From assembly GCF_001651855.1 (NCBI RefSeq), contig NZ_LNQC01000055.1, positions 53,800 to 117,799 on the forward strand: 64,000 bases of DNA, in the 5' to 3' direction. Both the position numbers and the translations under genes were made by a program. Positions 9,227 to 18,424 of this stretch are shown one piece after another. The notes under the pieces are model-generated. The model did no database searches, was not told where the DNA came from, and was given only the letters and a program-made list of their open reading frames with translations. Source of the DNA: Sinorhizobium americanum (GTDB lineage: Bacteria; Pseudomonadota; Alphaproteobacteria; Rhizobiales; Rhizobiaceae). Position 1 is the first letter of the stretch. Each line of letters begins with the position of its first letter.

Positions 9227-10474
9227 TCAGGCCCAATGATGCCTATTGGAAAGACATGCCTTCTCGGTGGCGTGAAAGGCCTCGGCGCAGTAGTCGACCA
9301 TCGATGCGTCGGTGACCTGAGCAGTCATGTCCTCGTCCTTGCGATAGTCTGCGAGTGCGAGCTCCAGTGCTGCGTGCAGAACTCTGAAAAATGCGGCATT
9401 CATGGAAGCATTGCTCATGTATGTTCCCGGGTAGCCGGTGTAGATACCGTGTTGCAGGCACCTGTGAGCGAAGGCCCTTCCATGCTTTTGCGAAGGCAGA
9501 AGGATATCGAACATGGTATCGCTTCCGAGAACGCGCGCAGGTATTCCGCTGCGCTCGAAGGAGGTTTGGAATTGCCTCTTGAGCGCTGAGCCCCTTTCGG
9601 CGAGGCGCTCGACAATTTTTGCTTCCTCAAATATCTCCTGTGTCAGGTTGCCGGCCACAAAGGCGCGGTTCTCGCGCAGATACGTGTTGCCGAGATAAGC
9701 CCTGTCTGCTCCCGCCATGGCATCCGCGGTGCCGGCGACCGCGGAAAGGCCGACGCCTTGTGCGACCCCCTTGGCCAATGTGATGATGTCAGGTTTCACA
9801 CCATGTTTTCGGCAGTAGCCACCCTTGGCATAACGAAGTCCGCACAGGACCTCATCCACAACCAGTAGAACCCCATGCAGTCTTGCCAAGCTGGAGATTT
9901 CTTGGAGCAATTCGGGGGGAAAGACCGAGGGCTCGGGCGTGAAGAAAATGCCTGCGACTGTGCCCTGGTTCCTGGCCAGTTGCTGTTCCAGAATACCGAG
10001 ATCGTATTGATAATCCTGGATGTGTTGATCCTTAGCCGGAGGATTGTCCGACCAGGGAGGCTGTTGAAAGATGTCGTGCCAGCCGTGGAAGCCAGCCGTC
10101 AGGATAACCGGCCGACCAGTTCGGTAGCGAGCGATCCGAACGGCCGCTTCCGTTGCACAAGATCCGGTTCTCAGAAAGAACACTCTAGGAGTATCTGGGA
10201 ACATTTCCGACATTTTACCGGCAAGTAGCTGGCGTTGCTCGCTTACCGGCGATGGCAGAACGTCAGTTTCTTGCTCCATCGCCTGCGCAAGCCGGGTCGT
10301 GAATACCGTGTTATTGCTGCCCAACGGGGAAGCCCCGCTGCATGACGTCATATCCAGGTAGGTCTTGCCATGGATGTCCTCCGCTATTGCGCCATTTGCG
10401 GAGCGGAAGATGATGGAGGACGGAGTTTCACCCTCCCATTCAGCTAAATGTCCGGTGGCTCCAGGATTGAGCAT
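9227..10474 (-). CDS. Class III PLP aminotransferase, glutamate-1-semialdehyde aminotransferase-like
   Basis: A 415-residue fold-type I PLP enzyme. Visible family blocks are RTGSCATEAAVRIARYRTGR (cofactor phosphate region), AGFHGWHD, LLVVDEVLCGLRY (with the Asp that contacts PLP) and TLAKGVAQG with the Schiff-base Lys. The closest look-alikes are GSA-aminomutase relatives in secondary-metabolite clusters. In this operon it could aminate a keto group created by the GMC oxidoreductase encoded just upstream (13 bases apart), giving an amino sugar, or it could supply an unusual amino acid. ATG 10474 is preceded by GAGGGG. The substrate is not deducible from sequence. Confidence 0.8.
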   Translation of the reverse strand: MLNPGATGHLAEWEGETPSSIIFRSANGAIAEDIHGKTYLDMTSCSGASPLGSNNTVFTTRLAQAMEQETDVLPSPVSEQRQLLAGKMSEMFPDTPRVFFLRTGSCATEAAVRIARYRTGRPVILTAGFHGWHDIFQQPPWSDNPPAKDQHIQDYQYDLGILEQQLARNQGTVAGIFFTPEPSVFPPELLQEISSLARLHGVLLVVDEVLCGLRYAKGGYCRKHGVKPDIITLAKGVAQGVGLSAVAGTADAMAGADRAYLGNTYLRENRAFVAGNLTQEIFEEAKIVERLAERGSALKRQFQTSFERSGIPARVLGSDTMFDILLPSQKHGRAFAHRCLQHGIYTGYPGTYMSNASMNAAFFRVLHAALELALADYRKDEDMTAQVTDASMVDYCAEAFHATEKACLSNRHHWA

Positions 10475-10487
10475 CTAAATTACCCCT

Positions 10488-11972
10488 CTACTTCAGTGAC
10501 AGAGCCATTCTCCTCGCGTTGGCCATGATTGTGTGTGTCGGATTGCTGTTCCCCGCGAAATTCATAACGGAGCCGTCCATGACATGGATGTTGGTGAACC
10601 CATGGACCTTGCCGCACCTGTCTACGACGGAGCTCCTGGGGTCACATCCGGCGCGCATGGTTCCGTGCAGGTGGGAACTGCCTCTTGCATGCGAGGAAGG
10701 TTCTCGTTCGATGCGGAATGCGCCTAGGTGGAGCAGAATGTCGTCTGCGCGGTCGGCGAGAAAGTCCATTCGGGCTCGGTCGTTTTCCGAGTTCCTGTAT
10801 ACGAAACGGATGTAGGGGATACCATGCCGGTCAGCGACGTCGTCAAGCACTAGGCGATTGTGCGACCATGGCTCCTCCCCGGCTATATAGTGCAGGCGCA
10901 CCCGGCCGATGTTCTCCCTAGGCAAGAGGAAATTCGCTTCATAAATGAGGCCACCAAATCTGCACGGTACGTCATTATGTTCATAGAACTCGTCTGTATA
11001 AACGGTCGCATGCGGTCCCCAGTGCGAAGCCAATGCATCGGAGCCGCAATCAGCCGCATCCACGTAGCCGACGGAGTAGCCGCTGATCTTGAAGGAGAGG
11101 CCTCGCCCAACAAGGTCCGATTCGTTTCCTATTCCCTGCGGGGCATGCCCACTCTTCGACCGAAGCATCAATGCGGCCGACTGTATCGCGTTTGCGCACA
11201 CGACGACCGTTCCAACCGGGATCCGGATCAGTTCCGATGAGAGCGGCACATAGCACTCCAGGGCTTCGGCCCGGCCGTCGCGGCCAATCTCGATCCGGTT
11301 GACGAAACAGCCGTAGAAAACCGAAATCGCTCCCGGCAGTCCGGAGTCATCCAAAATGTTCCTTGCAAGCACTGATGCCCTCGCATCCGTAGGGCATACC
11401 AGCTCATCGCAAGCTGAACACTTGATGCATCCACTGCTGTCGCCGGGCGCCCGGAGTGCCAGGGGGATCTTCTTTGGCCTTATGCCGAGTTCCTGCATCG
11501 CATCGGATAACATCACTCCACGGGGGCTGGCTGGGTACGATGCGTGCCCGTTTGTGGCACCGATCTCCAGCAGATGCTCGATCTCAGAATAGCAGGGTTC
11601 GAGATCCTGAAGGGTAATGGGCCAATCGATATCCATGTCGGTCGAAAGATATTGGGAAGCTGACAGATCCGATTGGCGATATCTGAACGTGATTGCATTG
11701 TAGAATTGCATTCCGCCGCCGACGCAACACGCTGTCCACGGGTTACCGTCGGCGGCGCCAGTGGACGTGAACGCCTTGCTGTATGCCGCTTGATGGGGCT
11801 CGTGCATGGCACCAGGAGAAACCATGCCTCCATATTCCAGGACGGCCACGCGGCAGCCTTTCTCCGCTAGAGTTCGCGCGACTATCGATCCAGACGGCCC
11901 GGAGCCAACGATAACCGCGTCGAAGGCTGTGTAATCACAAGAGGTCGCTGCAATGTGTCTGATGTCCGTCAC
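10488..11972 (-). CDS. GMC-family FAD oxidoreductase (sugar/alcohol oxidase or dehydrogenase)
   Basis: A 494-residue flavoenzyme. The N-terminal FAD-binding Rossmann motif is VIVGSGPSGSIVARTLAEKG. The C-terminal GMC block includes SSHLHGTMRAG, VVDRCGKVHGFTNIHVMDGS and NSNPTHTIMANA with the active-site His/Asn region, as in glucoside 3-dehydrogenases and pyranose oxidases. A cysteine-rich segment (CIKCSACDELVCPTDA, about residue 195) is seen in several GMC subgroups. I chose GTG 11972 because the FAD motif follows at residue 18 and the GTGA overlaps the stop of the condensation gene, a sign of translational coupling. A role in oxidising a sugar hydroxyl is inferred. No cytochrome or small subunit is adjacent. 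Confidence 0.85.
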   Translation of the reverse strand: MTDIRHIAATSCDYTAFDAVIVGSGPSGSIVARTLAEKGCRVAVLEYGGMVSPGAMHEPHQAAYSKAFTSTGAADGNPWTACCVGGGMQFYNAITFRYRQSDLSASQYLSTDMDIDWPITLQDLEPCYSEIEHLLEIGATNGHASYPASPRGVMLSDAMQELGIRPKKIPLALRAPGDSSGCIKCSACDELVCPTDARASVLARNILDDSGLPGAISVFYGCFVNRIEIGRDGRAEALECYVPLSSELIRIPVGTVVVCANAIQSAALMLRSKSGHAPQGIGNESDLVGRGLSFKISGYSVGYVDAADCGSDALASHWGPHATVYTDEFYEHNDVPCRFGGLIYEANFLLPRENIGRVRLHYIAGEEPWSHNRLVLDDVADRHGIPYIRFVYRNSENDRARMDFLADRADDILLHLGAFRIEREPSSHARGSSHLHGTMRAGCDPRSSVVDRCGKVHGFTNIHVMDGSVMNFAGNSNPTHTIMANARRMALSLK

Positions 11973-13411
11973 TGGCAAGGGTCTCCTGCCCGATGTGAAG
12001 CGGCGGGCCAGCAAGCGGTGCTCGCGACGGAGGCCAGGATGTGCTTTGTGCGGGCCACATAGTCGGGGACCGCGATGCCTGCGGGGCCGGTGGCGGGGTG
12101 GCGGTAGTTGGCGACGAGGCCGTCGAAGGTCCGCACGAACCAGAGGCATACCTCGTCCGGATCCGTGCTGCGGCTACGCAGGGTGACAACGTGCCAACTG
12201 TTCCAGTCCCGGGCGCCGGGGGTACGGCGAAGGTCCATGTACGAGACCATGAAGGGATCGCGGAGGGGCTGCCCGAGGAGATCCGCCACTCGCGGAATAG
12301 GTATCCTGGCCAGGTTCTTCGACCATTCCAGGTTGGAGGCCGCCCGACGCACCGCTTCGCAAAAGGAGTCGGTTGCGTCGAGCGGGAAAGCAAGTGGGCC
12401 CATTCCTACGTACCAGCCAATGGAGGACCGGAAGGGAGCTGTCCGGGTATGAAAGGGGACCATGGTGCGAAATTCACCCGAACCGGTGATTTCATGGCCA
12501 ACTTTGGCGAGGCAAGCGAGCAGGCCGGAGAATGAGTCTCCCCCGGCCTTGCGGCAGACGGTGTCGAAGACGCGCGCCGCGGATGCGTCGAGAAGCTCGG
12601 TGTATCCGCTAGGCTGGGCGGCCGAGCTGCTTCTCATGTCGCTAACTGATACAGGGAACTCCGGTAGGCGACCGCCCGCCTCGGCGAGGAACTGCCGCCA
12701 ATGGGCGATGGATTCGTCTTCGGGGGTTAGCGTGTCGGCCGCGGTTCGTTCGGCCTCCGCGAAATCGAGATAGCTGGATGTGGGGGGAAGAGGAGCCGGG
12801 ACGGTCTTGCCGTCGCGAACCCTAAGTGCTTCGACGTAAAGAGTGCGAATCTCATGCGCCGTTGCGAGAATGGAGAAACCGTCCATCAGGATGTGGTCGG
12901 CGGCAAGACAGACGGTCGTGGCTTCCGGGCGGCTGATGGTGGCACAGATATATGCGGGCCACTCGAGTGGGCCGACTTCGGCGTCGAAGAGTTCCTCCAG
13001 GTACCGCGCCAGCTGCTGCCCGTCGCTGAAGTCACCCGCCGCACTGTGGTGGATACTCACGGCTCCGGCCGGTAGGGTCCTGCGGCGGAGACGACTGCCT
13101 GGCGTGGAGCGAGGGGGGAGGCTGAGATGGCTTCGCAGGGTTTCGTGGCGGTCTGTCCACTCGCAAAGCGCCGTAGCAAAGACATTCGCATCGAGTTCGG
13201 CGGGCAGATTGAAGACAGAGCCCAGCCATGACGGTGGCTGGGAGGCCTCGTCGGCCGCCTCAAGTGCATATCCGATGTGTGCTTCCTGAACGTGAGACGC
13301 CCGCCGCTTATCTTCCGCCCAAATGGCCTCGGACATGCACGGTGCGCAAGCCCGCCAGACGGTGAGGCGGCCCGGAGAGAGACCGAGGGATGACATGTCA
13401 GTGAACTTCAT
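11969..13411 (-). CDS. Free-standing condensation-domain protein, PapA-type acyltransferase candidate
   Basis: A 480-residue stand-alone condensation-superfamily protein. The catalytic HxxxDG motif is HILMDG (about residue 180), and SIGWYVGMGPL (about 350) corresponds to the second conserved block, in a form I associate with actinobacterial PapA-like acyltransferases. No adenylation or carrier domain is attached, so it should transfer an acyl group from CoA or from a carrier encoded elsewhere to an alcohol or amine. Between a sulfotransferase and sugar-modifying enzymes this recalls mycobacterial sulfolipid assembly, where PapA enzymes acylate trehalose sulfate. The gene looks more GC-rich than the operon's distal genes. 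A start at ATG 13396 is an alternative. Confidence 0.75.
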   Translation of the reverse strand: MKFTDMSSLGLSPGRLTVWRACAPCMSEAIWAEDKRRASHVQEAHIGYALEAADEASQPPSWLGSVFNLPAELDANVFATALCEWTDRHETLRSHLSLPPRSTPGSRLRRRTLPAGAVSIHHSAAGDFSDGQQLARYLEELFDAEVGPLEWPAYICATISRPEATTVCLAADHILMDGFSILATAHEIRTLYVEALRVRDGKTVPAPLPPTSSYLDFAEAERTAADTLTPEDESIAHWRQFLAEAGGRLPEFPVSVSDMRSSSAAQPSGYTELLDASAARVFDTVCRKAGGDSFSGLLACLAKVGHEITGSGEFRTMVPFHTRTAPFRSSIGWYVGMGPLAFPLDATDSFCEAVRRAASNLEWSKNLARIPIPRVADLLGQPLRDPFMVSYMDLRRTPGARDWNSWHVVTLRSRSTDPDEVCLWFVRTFDGLVANYRHPATGPAGIAVPDYVARTKHILASVASTACWPAASHRAGDPCQ

Positions 13412-13859
13412 GAAATGGCCGCCTGCCTGCGAGGAACGGAGATGGTGCTGAGGACGAGGGTCTGGGGCGTCGGTTGACCAAGCTCAACGCCCGCGCTGCC
13501 GTGCGCGAGAGGAACGCGCCGACGGCACATCTCATGAAAGCGCAGTCCCTAGCGGCGGCGGTCAGACCCAGCCTCTCGATCAGCTCCGAAAGGACGACCC
13601 GGAGCAGGCGCTGTAGCAAAAAACCAGCTTGCTGGTGGCGACGAGGATCCGGCAAGCAGACCCCTGTAGGAAGTGGGATCCCTCCGCGGACGCGCAGTGC
13701 CCAGTCTCGTTCGTGCTCGGGTAGAGAGGTTCGATTGCGGTCATGCGGGACGACGAGCATCACGCTGGATTCGAGGAGGGTGACCGTCTGCCCCGCGGGA
13801 AGAAGGTGGAAGCTTCGGGGCAGGCGGCGGCGGGGCGTTTCGTGTGGCTCCTGCGTCAC
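13398..13859 (-). CDS. Protein of unknown function inside the sulfotransferase/condensation operon
   Basis: A 153-residue protein I do not recognise. Its GTG start at 13859 overlaps the sulfotransferase stop (GTGA), and its end overlaps the condensation gene by 14 bases, so it is very probably translated. The N-terminal half looks like beta strands (HLLPAGQTVTLLESSVMLVVP), followed by a helical, Leu/Arg-rich middle and a basic C-terminus. No catalytic motif, signal peptide or membrane segment is evident. Because both neighbours are biosynthetic it may be an accessory or partner protein of the acyltransferase. Confidence 0.6.
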   Translation of the reverse strand: MTQEPHETPRRRLPRSFHLLPAGQTVTLLESSVMLVVPHDRNRTSLPEHERDWALRVRGGIPLPTGVCLPDPRRHQQAGFLLQRLLRVVLSELIERLGLTAAARDCAFMRCAVGAFLSRTAARALSLVNRRPRPSSSAPSPFLAGRRPFHEVH

Positions 13860-14812
13860 CCCGCGCTCCCAGGATCCGGCGTCGACAGGTCATAGCCCAA
13901 GTGTTGCAGCTCCTTCCCGGCGATCCGCTCGAACTCCTCGATTTCCGCGGGCGTGAGGTCGTGTCGGTACCTTCCCCGACGCCCGGTATCGAGCGGTTTA
14001 GCCGCGGCTTCCGCTGCGGGATGCCCCCAGGGTTTGTCGAACAGCGCGTGCTTGTGCTCCGCGTGGTGCAGGACTGCCTCGTCCCATGGCAAGCCGAGGT
14101 GTTCCAGCATCCGCTCGATGGTCTGGCGGGGGCGGGCGACCAGATCCTCATACCTGACTTCCAGGTAACGGCCGTCAGGAGCAGTCTCGCGGGGCCGGGT
14201 GACGATCTCCAGCCAGCCGTTCGCGGCCTCTGCTATAGTCCGGTAGCCCCAGTCGGGGACGGTCTTGAGGTGTGAGGCAGCCAGGTCGCGGCCGTCGCGG
14301 ATTATGTGAATGAAATGAGCTTGAGGCCAGATCGCCGCGTACGTGCCGATGTCCCGGATCCTCCGCTGAAGCTTCAGGCCCCATCGTCCGGCTCCCGTCT
14401 GTTCACGTCGCAATTCGCCAATGGAATCTATGAGCCGGCAACGGTCGTCGAGGGAAGAAAGATCGGTACCACGCTCCGCCATCAAGCCGATCACCAGGTT
14501 CCGCACGTCGTCACGATCGAGACCGAAACGCTCGCACTGCACAACAAAGTGCGCGCCGTCGAACCACTCAGGATCAACGGTCTCCTTCGTGGCACCGGCG
14601 AGCCGCGGGTCGCGGCGGTCGATCATGTCGCACGCCGCGAGAATGTGCGGGCCGAGGTTGACCGGATCAGTGAAATCGATCTCCGGACCGACGACCAAAC
14701 CGGGGTACGAGTCAAGTACGATACTCAGCACAGTGGTGCCGGAGCGGTTCTCCCCGCCGAGCAGGACTGGATTGGAAGGCAGGACGAGAGGAGAAGAAAC
14801 GAGACCGGACAT
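13856..14812 (-). CDS. PAPS-dependent sulfotransferase
   Basis: A protein of about 318 residues with both PAPS-binding signatures: the 5'-phosphosulfate loop GGENRSGTTVLSIVLDSYPG near the N-terminus and the 3'-phosphate block IIRDGRDLAASHLK at about residue 185, followed by YLEVRYEDLVARP. This is the bacterial Sulfotransfer_3 pattern. It should move sulfate from PAPS to a hydroxyl of a small molecule or glycolipid, in the cytoplasm. It is the first gene of the leftward operon. ATG 14812 has AGGA five bases upstream; the open frame extends to TTG 14866 and ATG 14830 without a better ribosome site. PAPS synthesis genes (nodPQ or cysDNC) are not in the window. Confidence 0.85.
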   Translation of the reverse strand: MSGLVSSPLVLPSNPVLLGGENRSGTTVLSIVLDSYPGLVVGPEIDFTDPVNLGPHILAACDMIDRRDPRLAGATKETVDPEWFDGAHFVVQCERFGLDRDDVRNLVIGLMAERGTDLSSLDDRCRLIDSIGELRREQTGAGRWGLKLQRRIRDIGTYAAIWPQAHFIHIIRDGRDLAASHLKTVPDWGYRTIAEAANGWLEIVTRPRETAPDGRYLEVRYEDLVARPRQTIERMLEHLGLPWDEAVLHHAEHKHALFDKPWGHPAAEAAAKPLDTGRRGRYRHDLTPAEIEEFERIAGKELQHLGYDLSTPDPGSAG

Positions 14813-15030
14813 GACTTTCCTGCGGGGCATGTGGCGTTCGGTCAAAGCTGTAATGTCAAAAATCAATTGTTGCTATTAATACAAATGTGCCTGGTAAGTT
14901 TATTTCGAAACCTGGATAGGTTTTTCGTCAAACGTACAGCTATTGCTTCTTTGCCGACGCAGTTGTTCGGCAGCGGCGACCGTTTAGTCGGTGAAAGATG
15001 ATCGCGAATTGTTGAAAGAAGCGCACTATC

Positions 15031-15065
15031 GCGGCACTGTTCACTGGCGCGTTCGACAGTGCCGC
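15031..15065. repeat. Perfect 10-bp inverted repeat, possible operator
   Basis: GCGGCACTGT at 15031-15040 and its exact complement ACAGTGCCGC at 15056-15065 flank a 15-base spacer. The repeat lies between the sulfotransferase operon and the M16 peptidase genes, which are divergent. It could be a binding site for a dimeric regulator acting on either side, or an RNA stem. Confidence 0.5.
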
Positions 15066-15199
15066 TGCAGATTACTCCGGCACTGGACCTGGGCAGCTGC
15101 CAGAGCATTTCTGCTGCACACATAAACGCCGGCACCCGAACAGCACTTGGACGGGGCAGTCCAGGGTTCGGAGCCCCCGGGCGTGCAACACGGGCAGAT

Positions 15200-15223
15200 G
15201 TATATCGGAATTGTCCGATGTAC
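15200..15223. promoter_or_regulatory. Dyad upstream of the sigma-54 promoter, possible enhancer site
   Basis: ATCGGA-ATTG-TCCGAT forms a perfect inner dyad, extended outward by three of four matching pairs (GTAT/GTAC). Its centre is about 80 bases upstream of the -24 element at 15292, the distance at which sigma-54 activators normally bind. It is not a canonical NifA site (TGT-N10-ACA). Confidence 0.4.
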
Positions 15224-15291
15224 GACGATTATCGAACATGCCTCATCGCTGGTTTCGCCCGGCCCCGTTGCTTTTACAAGAATTTCCTCTT

Positions 15292-15308
15292 TGGCACGCT
15301 TAGTGCTT
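15292..15308 (+). promoter_or_regulatory. Sigma-54 (-24/-12) promoter for the M16 peptidase pair
   Basis: TGGCACG, four bases, GTGCTT: the GG and GC dinucleotides are exactly ten bases apart, and the -24 half is a perfect consensus. Transcription would start near 15318, about 118 bases before the ATG at 15436. RpoN-dependent control is therefore expected. Confidence 0.75.
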
Positions 15309-15435
15309 CATGTTTGTGGATGTGGTCACAGGCGTGAAGCGGTCGATCTTCGATCAGGGCGTACCTGGCTGCGGCTGCTAAACAAGACAAGTCAAACCAG
15401 CTCATAGGCCGACGATCGTGCCTTTGTGGGGGCAG

Positions 15436-16833
15436 ATGATGTATGCTCGAATAGATCCGCGTATCCGTGCAATCGCCCTGAGCATGGTTGTGCTGCTAGC
15501 GTTTACGACCTCGGAAGCGGCGGCTGCCGAGATCCCGCGAGGCAACCCCGAGATCGGATATTTCGTACTGAGCAACGGCATGGAGGTGGTCGTCATACCC
15601 GATCACCGGACGCCGACCGTCACTCAGATGGTCTGGTACAAGGCCGGAAACGCCGATGAGCCACCCGGTAAATCCGGCATCGCGCATTTCCTGGAGCATC
15701 TCATGTTCAAGGGCACGAAGAAGCATCCGGCCGGCGAGTATAACGCAAGGATCGCCGAGATCGGCGGGGAGGAGAACGCCTTCACGTCGTCCGACTACAC
15801 TGCCTACTACCAGACGGTCACGTCGGAGGCGCTCGGGACGATGATGGAATTCGAAGCTGACCGGATGCGCCATCTCGAACTTACTGACGCGGTCATCGTG
15901 CCCGAACGCGATGTCATTCTCCAGGAGCGGCGCTCGCGCGTAGAGGGCGACCCGGAGGAGCTTCTCGAGGAGGAGATGCGGGCGACCCTCTATCAGAACC
16001 ATCCTTACCGCATTCCGGTCATCGGCTGGATGCACGAGATGGAACAGCTCAATCGTGGGGACGCCCTAGCCTTCTACGATCGCTACTATGCCCCGAACAA
16101 CGCCATACTGGTCGTGGCAGGAGACGTGGACGTCGGGGCGGTGTGGTGGCTAGCGGACAAGACCTACGGGGCCGTGCCGCGCGGCCCGGACCTGCCGCAG
16201 CGGGTAAGGCCGCAGGAGCCGGAGCAGAACACCAAGCGAACCGTGGCGCTCACCGACCCGCGGGTGACCGTGCCGAGCGTGCAAAAAGCGTGGGTCACGC
16301 CGTCCTACAGTACGGCCGAGCCGAATGAGGCGGAAGCCCTGGAGGTTCTTTCAGAAATTCTCGGTGGAGGATCGCGCAGCCGGATCCATCAGGAATTGGT
16401 CGTGAAACAGGCGATAGCCTCCTGGGGTGGCGCAAATTTCCATGGAAGATCGCTCGATCCGTCCAGCTTCACGATTTATGGCTCGCCGCGTGGCGCGGCG
16501 ACAATCGAGGCGGTGGAACGCGCGCTCGACGCTGAAGTCCGTAAAATCATCGAGACCGGTGTTCCAGATGTCGAGCTGGTGAGGGCCAAAAACCGCTTGG
16601 TGCGCACGATGGTCTTCGCACGCGACAGCCAGGCGGGAATGGCCAACATCTACGGGAAGGCGCTTGTGACCGGCAGCACGGTCTACGACTTAGAGGTATG
16701 GCCGTTGAGGGTTCGCGCGGTGACCGCGGCGGAGGTGCAGGCGGTCGCGAGGAAATACCTTAATTCCGACCGTTCGGTGGCAGGATACCTGCTGCCGCGC
16801 GGGTGCGCGGTCTCAGGAGATAAGATCCGATGA
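15436..16833 (+). CDS. Secreted M16-family zinc peptidase, catalytic subunit
   Basis: A 465-residue M16B (insulinase/pitrilysin) peptidase. A signal peptide is visible ([23 protein letters not shown]), so it acts in the periplasm. The inverted zinc motif HFLEH lies in [15 protein letters not shown] (about residues 82-96), and the downstream Glu ligand region follows in [16 protein letters not shown]. The C-terminal M16 half is present. It is translationally coupled (ATGA) to a second M16-like gene; such pairs form heterodimers in which one member is catalytic. A similar pair (y4wA/y4wB) is recalled from pNGR234a. ATG 15436 was chosen for the G-rich ribosome site five bases upstream; GTG 15418 is less likely. 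The sigma-54 promoter upstream suggests expression in nodules. Confidence 0.85.
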   Translation: MMYARIDPRIRAIALSMVVLLAFTTSEAAAAEIPRGNPEIGYFVLSNGMEVVVIPDHRTPTVTQMVWYKAGNADEPPGKSGIAHFLEHLMFKGTKKHPAGEYNARIAEIGGEENAFTSSDYTAYYQTVTSEALGTMMEFEADRMRHLELTDAVIVPERDVILQERRSRVEGDPEELLEEEMRATLYQNHPYRIPVIGWMHEMEQLNRGDALAFYDRYYAPNNAILVVAGDVDVGAVWWLADKTYGAVPRGPDLPQRVRPQEPEQNTKRTVALTDPRVTVPSVQKAWVTPSYSTAEPNEAEALEVLSEILGGGSRSRIHQELVVKQAIASWGGANFHGRSLDPSSFTIYGSPRGAATIEAVERALDAEVRKIIETGVPDVELVRAKNRLVRTMVFARDSQAGMANIYGKALVTGSTVYDLEVWPLRVRAVTAAEVQAVARKYLNSDRSVAGYLLPRGCAVSGDKIR

Positions 16834-18173
16834 CATGGTGCAACCGACTGCCGATCAGAGCCGCCAGGCCACTGCTGATCGCGTTTGTATTGCTGGGTCT
16901 TGCCGCCACGTCGGCCAGGCCGGCCATCTCCATACAGGAAGTCGAGACATCGAGTGGGATCAAGGCTTGGCTGGTGGAAGACTATTCGGTACCGATCGTC
17001 ACCATTCGGTTCGCGTTCCGGGGCGGCACCACGCAGGATCCTTCCGGCAAGGAAGGCCTAGCCAATCTCATGACCGACCTGATCGAGGAAGGGGCCGGCG
17101 ACCTAGACAGCGAAGCCTTCCAGGAGCGGCTCGACGATGCCGGCGCCGAGATGCGATTCGGGGCCGGGCGAGATTCGGTCTACGGTTCCATGCGAGTGCT
17201 CGCCGATCAGAAGGATAAGGCGTTCGATCTTCTCCGCCTGGCCATCGAGCAGCCGCGCTTCGACGAGGCGTCGGTGGATCGCATTCGCGCCCAGATCGTC
17301 TCGGGCATTATCGCTGAGGCCAAGGATCCGGAGACGGCCGCAGAGGTCGCATGGAGGAAGGCGCTTTATGGGGATCATCCTTATTCCCGGAGCGCCGAAG
17401 GGACGGAGCAGACCCTTGCCATTGCCACAACCACCGATCTGAAGGCGCTCCATAAGCGGCTTTTCGCAAGGGGCGAGCTTGCCATAGCCGTAGCGGGAGC
17501 GATCGACGCCGGTGCACTCAAGCACGATCTGGATCGGATATTCGGTGGCTTGCCTGCCGAACCCTCCTTGGTGCCGGTTGCGGACACCGCCCCTAGGCTG
17601 GCGCAGGAAATTCGCATCCCGTATGACTTACCGCAGACTGGTCTGCGCCTCGCCTATCCGGGAGTTAGCGACAAAGACCCGCAGTTCTTTGCAGCCTATC
17701 TGATGAATGACATTCTCGGGGAGGGAGCGTTCACGTCCAGGCTCTGGAACGAGGTGCGCGAGAAGCGAGGGCTCGCTTACCACATCGGATCTGCCCTCGT
17801 GAACAACGACCATGCCGAGGCGCTCGTTATTGGCACTGAGACCCGCCCTGATCGGGCCGCAGAGACACTCTCTCTCATTCACTCCGAGGTGCGGCGGATC
17901 GCGGAGGAGGGCGTCAGCAAGGAGGAGCTCGAAGCGGCGAAGAAAAAGAAGATCGGCAGTTACGCGATCGACCATCTCAACTCCTCCGGCGCGATCGTCG
18001 ACACTCTGGTAAGAATCCAAATGGAAGATCTCGGCATCGACCATATCGAGCGGCGGAAACAGCTGATCCAGGCCGTGACCGTCGAGGACGTCCGGTCGGC
18101 CGCAAAACGGCTTCTATCCGCCGACCCCGCCGTAATGATTGTCGGACCGCCCCTTGAGAATAGGAAAGGATAA
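16830..18173 (+). CDS. Secreted M16-family peptidase-like partner lacking the zinc motif
   Basis: A 447-residue M16 homologue starting in an ATGA overlap with the catalytic partner. It has a signal peptide ([18 protein letters not shown]), the M16 N-domain start ([25 protein letters not shown]) and the conserved R/Y substrate-closing region of the C-domain ([19 protein letters not shown]). Where HxxEH should be it reads [13 protein letters not shown], so no zinc is bound and it is probably the non-catalytic subunit of the dimer. Likely substrates are small peptides in the periplasm. Rhizobial M16 peptidases such as HrrP degrade plant NCR peptides, which is a possible but unproven role here. 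Confidence 0.85.
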   Translation: MTWCNRLPIRAARPLLIAFVLLGLAATSARPAISIQEVETSSGIKAWLVEDYSVPIVTIRFAFRGGTTQDPSGKEGLANLMTDLIEEGAGDLDSEAFQERLDDAGAEMRFGAGRDSVYGSMRVLADQKDKAFDLLRLAIEQPRFDEASVDRIRAQIVSGIIAEAKDPETAAEVAWRKALYGDHPYSRSAEGTEQTLAIATTTDLKALHKRLFARGELAIAVAGAIDAGALKHDLDRIFGGLPAEPSLVPVADTAPRLAQEIRIPYDLPQTGLRLAYPGVSDKDPQFFAAYLMNDILGEGAFTSRLWNEVREKRGLAYHIGSALVNNDHAEALVIGTETRPDRAAETLSLIHSEVRRIAEEGVSKEELEAAKKKKIGSYAIDHLNSSGAIVDTLVRIQMEDLGIDHIERRKQLIQAVTVEDVRSAAKRLLSADPAVMIVGPPLENRKG

Positions 18174-18424
18174 GACCGGTCGGCGGCGGACGAGCCATCT
18201 TCCCCACCGCCCTGAACCGGCTGTTGCAGGGCAGGCGTTCTCTGGCTGATCCGGTGGCGCTCGATCCTTTCCACAGATGCGACAAGTAATCCATCTGCTC
18301 AGATTGTTGATGCGTTCACCCGCGACATTCGCCTGTCTGGAGCGAGGTCAGCCAAGGCTTTGCTTCGACCCCGTGGCGACGACATCAGGTGAAGATCTTG
18401 CGCGCCGCCATCCTGAAGTGGAGA

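Noticed and set aside
15212..15228. NifA-type site (TGT-N10-ACG) upstream of the M16 promoter
   Set aside because: The second half is ACG, not ACA, so it is one base off and could be chance; the dyad at 15200-15223 explains the sequence better.
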